From the NCBI GenBank assembly GCA_004563195.1, contig SFTJ01000050.1, positions 1-19,254 of the forward strand: a stretch of 19,254 nucleotides of DNA, written 5' to 3'. The position numbers and the translations under genes were made by a program. The notes under the pieces were generated by a model. The model was not told the origin of the DNA, searched no databases, and was given only the letters and a program-made list of their open reading frames with translations. This document shows, one piece after another, positions 13,659 through 19,254 of this stretch (its first letter is position 1; each line of letters starts with the position of its first letter). The stretch comes from a bacterium (GTDB lineage: Bacteria; Bacteroidota; Bacteroidia; Bacteroidales; Muribaculaceae).

Positions 13659-15056
13659 ATGAAACGGAAAATCAGTCTTTTGCTCAGCAGTGCCCTTGCC
13701 TTCTCTGCATTCGCTTCTGCTCAAACAGCGTCGTCCGACACGCTCTCTCTCTCGGTAGACGAATGCGTAGCCATCGCACTCGACGAAAATCCTACCATCA
13801 AAATTGCCGATATGGAAATCACTCGCGTCGACTATTCGAAGCGCGAAACTATAGGGCAACTTTTCCCTAACATCACATTCTCGGCAGCTTACAGCCGCAC
13901 GCTGGCTAAGCAAACCATGTATATGAACAACGGCGGACAAACCATGGCTATCAAGATGGGTCGCGACAACACCCACAATGCGGGTTTCAACGCCACTGTA
14001 CCTATCGTTTCGGTTGCCCTGTGGAAATCGATTAAACTTTCCGACAACCAAATACTTCAAAACATAGAGGCTTCGCGCACTTCGCGTATCTCGCTCATCA
14101 ATCAGGTGAAGAACGCCTATTATGCTCTCCTTCTCGCCTACGACTCTTACGCTGTGCTCCTCGAAAACCACGCTACCGCAAAGGTTAACGCCGAAATCTA
14201 CGAAAAGAAGTTCAAAAACGGTACCGCAAGCGAATTTGATGTGTTGCGCTCAAGCGTGGCTGTGAAGAACATTGAGCCCTCGATTATCGAAGCCGAAAAC
14301 TCTATCCGCAGCCTCGAATTGCAACTCAAAGTGCTCATGGGCATGGATGTGGCTCAGGGCATTAAGCCAAGCGCCACTCTCTCCGACTACAAAAGCTCGA
14401 TGTATGCCGACGTGATGACTCTCGACACCGACTTGAGCATGAACAGCGACTTGCGCAAACTCGACCTTCAAACCGATTATCTCAAGAAAGTGGTCGACGT
14501 GCAGAAAGCCGGATGGTATCCCACCATCGGCGCCTCGATTGGCTACAACTGGTACTCTATGAGCGACGGTAGCCCATTCAAGGGATTCAACTGGAGTCCT
14601 AACTCAAGCGTGGGCATCTCACTCTCTTGGACTCTATTCAACGGCGCTCAGCGCTACTACAAGCAGAGACAAGCCGAACTGTCATATAAGGAAATGGCTT
14701 GGCAACGCGACAACCTAAGCCGCACTCTCGAAATGCAACGCCAAATCCAACTCGACAACATTCAGAAAAATGTGAAGCAAATCGAAACCTGCACCGCAAG
14801 CGTGGAACAAGCAGTTAAAGCCAATCAAATTCAGGAAAAGAGCTTCAAGATAGGTGCTTCTACCTACCTCGACCTCCGCGACTCTGAAGATGCCGTTATG
14901 AGTTCAAAACTCGCTTACTATCAAGCCATCTACAACTTCCTCGTGGCCAAGAGCGACCTCGAACTCCTTTTGGGTAATGCCGAAGCTCAGTATCCTACCA
15001 ACGCGAAGGAAGCTAAAGAGCGCACACTAAACATCCTTTCGGAAAAGCAATTCTAA
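13659..15056 (+). CDS. TolC-family outer-membrane efflux protein
   Basis: The 465-residue protein has a signal peptide (basic MKRK, hydrophobic core, likely cleavage after ASAQ near residue 22) and two tandem outer-membrane-efflux (OEP) domains at about 30-240 and 250-445, with the long coiled-coil heptad stretches of TolC proteins. VDECVAIALDENPTI (residues 33-47) is the classic start of the first OEP repeat. Trimers form a channel through the outer membrane and periplasm that joins the adaptor and pump encoded next. Length is normal. Its place before the adaptor gene follows a channel-adaptor-pump order. Confidence 0.92.
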   Translation: MKRKISLLLSSALAFSAFASAQTASSDTLSLSVDECVAIALDENPTIKIADMEITRVDYSKRETIGQLFPNITFSAAYSRTLAKQTMYMNNGGQTMAIKMGRDNTHNAGFNATVPIVSVALWKSIKLSDNQILQNIEASRTSRISLINQVKNAYYALLLAYDSYAVLLENHATAKVNAEIYEKKFKNGTASEFDVLRSSVAVKNIEPSIIEAENSIRSLELQLKVLMGMDVAQGIKPSATLSDYKSSMYADVMTLDTDLSMNSDLRKLDLQTDYLKKVVDVQKAGWYPTIGASIGYNWYSMSDGSPFKGFNWSPNSSVGISLSWTLFNGAQRYYKQRQAELSYKEMAWQRDNLSRTLEMQRQIQLDNIQKNVKQIETCTASVEQAVKANQIQEKSFKIGASTYLDLRDSEDAVMSSKLAYYQAIYNFLVAKSDLELLLGNAEAQYPTNAKEAKERTLNILSEKQF

Positions 15057-15113
15057 CCAGCTCCACATCATTTACATACGAAATAAATAATAAAAAAAAC
15101 ACCAATATAAATT

Positions 15114-16160
15114 ATGAACTCAATCAAGCAAATTCTTAGCATGGCATGCGCTTCTCTCCTGCTGGTGTCATGCTCAGGCAAAGAGGACACTGCCACTCAA
15201 AAAGTTGATGAAAAACTTCTTGTAAAAATTCAGAAAGTTTACGAACAAGAAGTGCCCCAAGTAGCTGAATACACAGCCACAGTAGAAGGCTTTAAGACCA
15301 ACAACATCTCCACTTCTACACCTAACCGCATCAAGAAAATCCTCGTTGACGTTGGTTCACCCGTACGTGCCGGCCAGGCGCTCGTGATTCTCGACGATGT
15401 TAACATCGAGCAACAGAAAATTCGCCTCGCCAATCAAAAAGTCAACCTCGACCGTGCTAAAGAACTTCTCAGCATAGGTGGTGGCACACAACAGACTGTC
15501 GACCAGCTTCAAGCCGAATACGACGCTGCTATGCGTGCCTACAACAACGCTAAAGAAAACACCGTGCTCACTGCTCCTATGAGCGGTGTGGTTACTGCCA
15601 AGAACAACGATCCCGGCGACTACACCAGTGGCTCACCTATCCTCGTGATTGAGCAAATGCAACCCGTTAAAGTGGTGGTGAATGTCAACGAAAGCGACTT
15701 CCCTCGCATCAAGAAGGGACAAAAAGTAGATGTTAAGGTAGACGTTTACGGCGACGAAGTGTTCACCGGAACCGTTTACTTGGTTCACCCTGCCATCGAC
15801 CCCGCCACTCGCACTTTCCAAGTGGAAGTAACATTGCCTAACGGCGACAATCGCGTGCGCAGCGGTATGTTTGCTCGCGTAATATTCAACTATGGTTCTG
15901 CCAATCGTGTGGTTGTTCCCGATATGGCTATCGTTAAGCAGACTGGCAGCGGCAACCGCTACATTTATGTCTACAAAGACGGCAAGGTATCGTTCAACCA
16001 AGTGGAACTCGGCAATCGTCTCGGCAATAGCTACGAATTGATTTCAGGCGTTGAATCGGGAAGTGACGTGGTTATCAGCGACCAATCTCGCCTCAACGAC
16101 GGTATGGAAGTGGGTATCGCTAAAGAGCAAAACGTCCAAGCCACCGACTCGGTGAAGTAA
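15114..16160 (+). CDS. RND efflux periplasmic adaptor lipoprotein (HlyD/AcrA family)
   Basis: The 348-residue protein is a membrane-fusion adaptor. A lipobox LLVSC puts the lipidated Cys at residue 20, so it is anchored to the inner membrane facing the periplasm. The first lipoyl half (about 60-92, with VDVGSPVRAGQALVILDD), a short alpha-hairpin (about 93-145) and the second lipoyl half (TAPMSGVVTAKNNDPGD, starting near residue 152) appear in order, then the beta-barrel domain and a membrane-proximal domain with VVPDMAIV. It would bridge the TolC-type channel and the RND pump. The hairpin is shorter than in AcrA, and overall length is slightly below AcrA's 397, as is common in Bacteroidota. 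Confidence 0.92.
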   Translation: MNSIKQILSMACASLLLVSCSGKEDTATQKVDEKLLVKIQKVYEQEVPQVAEYTATVEGFKTNNISTSTPNRIKKILVDVGSPVRAGQALVILDDVNIEQQKIRLANQKVNLDRAKELLSIGGGTQQTVDQLQAEYDAAMRAYNNAKENTVLTAPMSGVVTAKNNDPGDYTSGSPILVIEQMQPVKVVVNVNESDFPRIKKGQKVDVKVDVYGDEVFTGTVYLVHPAIDPATRTFQVEVTLPNGDNRVRSGMFARVIFNYGSANRVVVPDMAIVKQTGSGNRYIYVYKDGKVSFNQVELGNRLGNSYELISGVESGSDVVISDQSRLNDGMEVGIAKEQNVQATDSVK

Positions 16161-16228
16161 TTCGCCCTATCTCCTTATTCTCCACCTTATAATAAGATTA
16201 ATATAAAACATTAAGAACTATCCACACA

Positions 16229-19200
16229 ATGAGTTTATATGCAAGCGCGGTAAAACGACCGGTAATGACCAGTCTCTGCTTCGTGGCAGTGATTATTCTC
16301 GGTTTGTTTTCCTATTCAAAACTACCTATCGACTTGTATCCGGATATCGACACCAACACCATCATGGTGATGACCTACTACACCGGAGCAAGCGCCAGCG
16401 ATATCGAGCAAAACGTGTCGCGACCTCTTGAAAACACCCTCAACTCGGTTGAGCACCTCAAGCACATCACTTCTACTTCTCGCGAAAATGTGTCGGTCAT
16501 TACCCTCGAATTTGAGTATGGCTACGACATCGACGTGCTGACCAACGATGTGCGAGACAAACTCGATATGGTGTCGAACAGCCTACCCGATGAAGCTAAT
16601 ACCCCTTTCATCTTCAAGTTCAGCACCGATATGATTCCAATCTTGCTGCTCTCTGTCGAAGCCAACGAGAGCACTCCGGGACTTTATAAAATCCTCGACG
16701 ACCTCGTAGCCAACCCATTGGCTCGTGTCGACGGCGTTGGTTCGGTGTCGGTGGGCGGTGCTCCCGAACGCGAAATATATGTTTATGTCGATCCTATCCG
16801 CCTCGAAGCCTACAACCTCACCGTAGAAGGCATAGCCTCGATTATAGGTGCCGAAAACCGCAACATCCCCGGCGGTTCGTTCGATATAGGTAACGAAACC
16901 TACTCGCTGCGCGTGCAAGGCGAATTTAGCAATGCCAAGCAGATGGAGAACATAGTGGTGGGCACACGCAACGGCGCAAGCATCTACTTGCGCGACGTGG
17001 CTCGCGTGGAAGACACCTTGCAAGAACGCGCCCAAAAGACCTTCAACAACAATGTGCAAGGTGGTATGATTGTTATTCAAAAACAATCGGGTGCCAACTC
17101 TGTGCAAATCTCTAAGAAAGTGAAGGAATTGCTTCCGGGCATTCAGAAAACTCTTCCTTCCGACGTGAAACTCGGCGTGATTGTCGACACCAGCGACAAC
17201 ATTATCAACACCATCAACTCACTCACCGAGACCGTGCTCTATGCACTGCTCTTCGTGGTTATCGTGGTGTTTGCATTCCTCGGTCGTTGGCGTGCCACCA
17301 TTATCATCGTCATCACCATCCCTATCTCTCTTATCGCTTCGTTTATCTACCTCTTTGCCACAGGCAACTCGCTTAACATCATTTCGCTCTCGTCTCTGTC
17401 TATCTCCATCGGTATGGTGGTCGACGACGCAATTGTGGTGCTCGAAAACGTCACCACTCACATAGAGCGCGGTTCCGACCCCAAGCAAGCTGCCGTGCAT
17501 GGCACCAACGAGGTGGCAATCTCGGTTATTGCTTCCACGCTTACACTTATCGCAGTATTCTTCCCATTGACTCTCGTTACCGGTATGACCGGTGTATTGT
17601 TTAAGCAACTCGGTTACATGGTGTGCATCATGATGATTATCTCCACCACTTGTGCCCTTTCGCTCACTCCTATGCTTTGTAGCCAACTTTTGCGCTTGCG
17701 CGGTGCCGAGAAGAAAGGTCTCTTCAAGAAGATTTTCATCCCTATCGAGTCAGCCCTCAACTCCCTCGACAGTGCCTATGCTCGTCTGCTCAATGTGGTG
17801 GTTCGTCACAAGACCACTACCATATTAGTCTGCCTCGGCATTTTCATCGGTTCTATGACGCTAATGAAATTTATCGGTAGCGAATTTATCCCGGTGAGCG
17901 ACAACAGCCGTTTGGGTGTAACACTCGAGTTGCCTATCGGTGCTCGCGTGGAACGCGCTGAGGAAATAAGCCACCGCCTCTACAACGAATGGAAAGCAAA
18001 ATATCCCGAAATACAAGTGATGAACTTCACCGTAGGTCAAGCCGGCGACAACAACACCTTCGCTTCGCTGCAGGACAACGGCTCTCACATCATCTCGATG
18101 AACATTCGTCTCTGCAACCCGGGCGAACGCGAACGCGGCATCGTGGAAATAGCAGCCCTTATGCGTGAAGACTTGCGTCACTACCCAGAATTCAAGAAAG
18201 CCATCGTTAACGTGGGCGGTAGCCGTGGCGGCAGCATGAGCGGTCAAGCCACTCTCGACTACGAAATCTATGGCTACGACTTCGCCGAAACCGATAGCGT
18301 GGCTCAACGCGTGAAACGCTTGCTGCTTTCTTGCAAAGGCGCATCGGATATTACCATCAGCCGTAGCGACTATCAACCTGAATATCAGGTAGATTTCGAC
18401 CGCGAAAAACTCGCGCTCTACGGTCTCAACCTATCTACAGCAGCCAACTATCTGCGCAACCGCATCAACGGTAGCACGGCAAGCTACTATCGTGAGGACG
18501 GTGAAGAATACGACATCAAGGTAATGTACGCTCCCGAATTCCGCACCTCACTCGAAGACATCGAAAACATTCTCATCTACAATAGCCAAGGTCAAGGCGT
18601 GCGCATCAAGGACGTGGGTAAAGTAGTGGAACGCTTCAACCCGCCTACTATCCAGCGTAAGGACCGCGAACGTATCATTACCGTGCAAGCCACCGTCGAC
18701 GGCGTACCTATGAGCCAGATTGTGGCTGAGATGCAGCCTAAGCTCGACCAGCTCGACATACCCACCGGAATTACCGTAGAACTTTCGGGTACCTACGAAG
18801 ACCAGCAGGATTCGTTTGCCGACCTCGCTATGCTCGGAATAATAATCATCATACTCGTCTACATAGTGATGGCTGCTCAGTTTGAGTCGCTCACCTACCC
18901 GGCTATCATCATGACATCTCTGCTCTTCGCACTCTCCGGTATCATACTCATCCTTTGGGCTACCGGCACCAACCTCAACATCATGTCGATGATCGGTGCC
19001 ATCATGCTTATCGGTATTGTGGTGAAGAACGGTATTGTGCTCATCGACTACATCATCCTCAACCGCGAACGCGGTTTGAGCATACGCGCCGCCGTGGTTG
19101 ATGCCGGCCGCTCTCGTCTGCGTCCTATCATCATGACCGCCCTCACCACCATCCTCGGTATGGTGCCTATGGCTGTCAGCCAGGGTGAAGGTGCCGAAAT

Positions 19201-19254
19201 GTGGCGCCCGATGGGTATTGCCGTTATCGGCGGTCTTACCTTCTCTACTCTGCT
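16229..19254 (+). CDS. RND efflux pump, inner-membrane permease (3' end outside window)
   Basis: The open frame from ATG 16229 continues for 1008 codons to the right edge without a stop; relatives are about 1020-1050 residues, so only the last 20-50 residues are missing. It has the AcrB/HAE1 plan: TM1 (about 13-30) followed by LPIDLYPDID, a large periplasmic domain, a central TM block with the proton-relay pair Asp399-Asp400 (GMVVDDAIVVLENV), a second periplasmic domain and a second TM block with Lys933 in GIVVKNGIVLIDY, the equivalent of AcrB Asp407, Asp408 and Lys940. All relay residues are present, so it should be active. It exports drugs, bile salts or metabolites using the proton gradient; substrates are unknown. 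Start chosen because MSLYASAVKRPVM matches the family. Confidence 0.95.
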   Translation, partial: MSLYASAVKRPVMTSLCFVAVIILGLFSYSKLPIDLYPDIDTNTIMVMTYYTGASASDIEQNVSRPLENTLNSVEHLKHITSTSRENVSVITLEFEYGYDIDVLTNDVRDKLDMVSNSLPDEANTPFIFKFSTDMIPILLLSVEANESTPGLYKILDDLVANPLARVDGVGSVSVGGAPEREIYVYVDPIRLEAYNLTVEGIASIIGAENRNIPGGSFDIGNETYSLRVQGEFSNAKQMENIVVGTRNGASIYLRDVARVEDTLQERAQKTFNNNVQGGMIVIQKQSGANSVQISKKVKELLPGIQKTLPSDVKLGVIVDTSDNIINTINSLTETVLYALLFVVIVVFAFLGRWRATIIIVITIPISLIASFIYLFATGNSLNIISLSSLSISIGMVVDDAIVVLENVTTHIERGSDPKQAAVHGTNEVAISVIASTLTLIAVFFPLTLVTGMTGVLFKQLGYMVCIMMIISTTCALSLTPMLCSQLLRLRGAEKKGLFKKIFIPIESALNSLDSAYARLLNVVVRHKTTTILVCLGIFIGSMTLMKFIGSEFIPVSDNSRLGVTLELPIGARVERAEEISHRLYNEWKAKYPEIQVMNFTVGQAGDNNTFASLQDNGSHIISMNIRLCNPGERERGIVEIAALMREDLRHYPEFKKAIVNVGGSRGGSMSGQATLDYEIYGYDFAETDSVAQRVKRLLLSCKGASDITISRSDYQPEYQVDFDREKLALYGLNLSTAANYLRNRINGSTASYYREDGEEYDIKVMYAPEFRTSLEDIENILIYNSQGQGVRIKDVGKVVERFNPPTIQRKDRERIITVQATVDGVPMSQIVAEMQPKLDQLDIPTGITVELSGTYEDQQDSFADLAMLGIIIIILVYIVMAAQFESLTYPAIIMTSLLFALSGIILILWATGTNLNIMSMIGAIMLIGIVVKNGIVLIDYIILNRERGLSIRAAVVDAGRSRLRPIIMTALTTILGMVPMAVSQGEGAEMWRPMGIAVIGGLTFSTL

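Overview
The window reads as chromosomal DNA of an anaerobic Bacteroidota bacterium, most likely order Bacteroidales (Muribaculaceae/Prevotellaceae-like; the family is inference). Supporting signs are the repeated Bacteroides-type promoter motif TAnnTTTG, a macroglobulin-like/TonB-plug protein without a barrel, an AAA/DUF4143 ATPase, few Shine-Dalgarno sequences, and a ferredoxin-dependent 2-oxoacid oxidoreductase with its own ferredoxins. I see no tRNA, rRNA, CRISPR array or insertion sequence.

Layout. (1) 1-326 is an AT-rich regulatory region with a good promoter for the first gene. (2) 327-2498 (+) is an exported MG2-like/TonB-plug protein, and 2657-3373 (+) is a secreted SGNH hydrolase. 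They converge at a bidirectional terminator on two minus-strand genes: a DUF1846/UPF0371 protein (3483-4946) and an Upf1-like SF1 helicase (5017-6981). (3) 6982-7264 is an unusual divergent intergenic region: a perfect 22-bp palindrome, then about four copies of a 33-bp direct repeat running into the promoter of an AAA/DUF4143 ATPase (7265-8620). (4) 8805-8978 is a 57-residue 2[4Fe-4S] ferredoxin with its own promoter and a strong terminator, followed by a DUF2461 gene (9161-9826). (5) 9990-12699 is a four-gene 2-oxoacid:ferredoxin oxidoreductase operon (delta, alpha, beta, gamma) of the VOR/KOR type, closed by a 17-bp-stem terminator. (6) 13002 to the right edge is a TetR regulator followed by a tripartite RND efflux operon (outer-membrane channel, lipoprotein adaptor, inner-membrane pump); the pump runs off the window.

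How the parts fit. The oxidoreductase decarboxylates 2-oxoacids to acyl-CoA and passes electrons to ferredoxin; the free ferredoxin 1 kb upstream is a plausible acceptor. The TetR gene probably represses its own promoter and the efflux genes behind it, and an inverted repeat beside that promoter is a candidate operator. Most of the window is ordinary core and accessory Bacteroidales content. The part I would look at first is the 33-bp repeat array plus palindrome in front of the AAA/DUF4143 gene. I do not see a convincing new multi-gene system.
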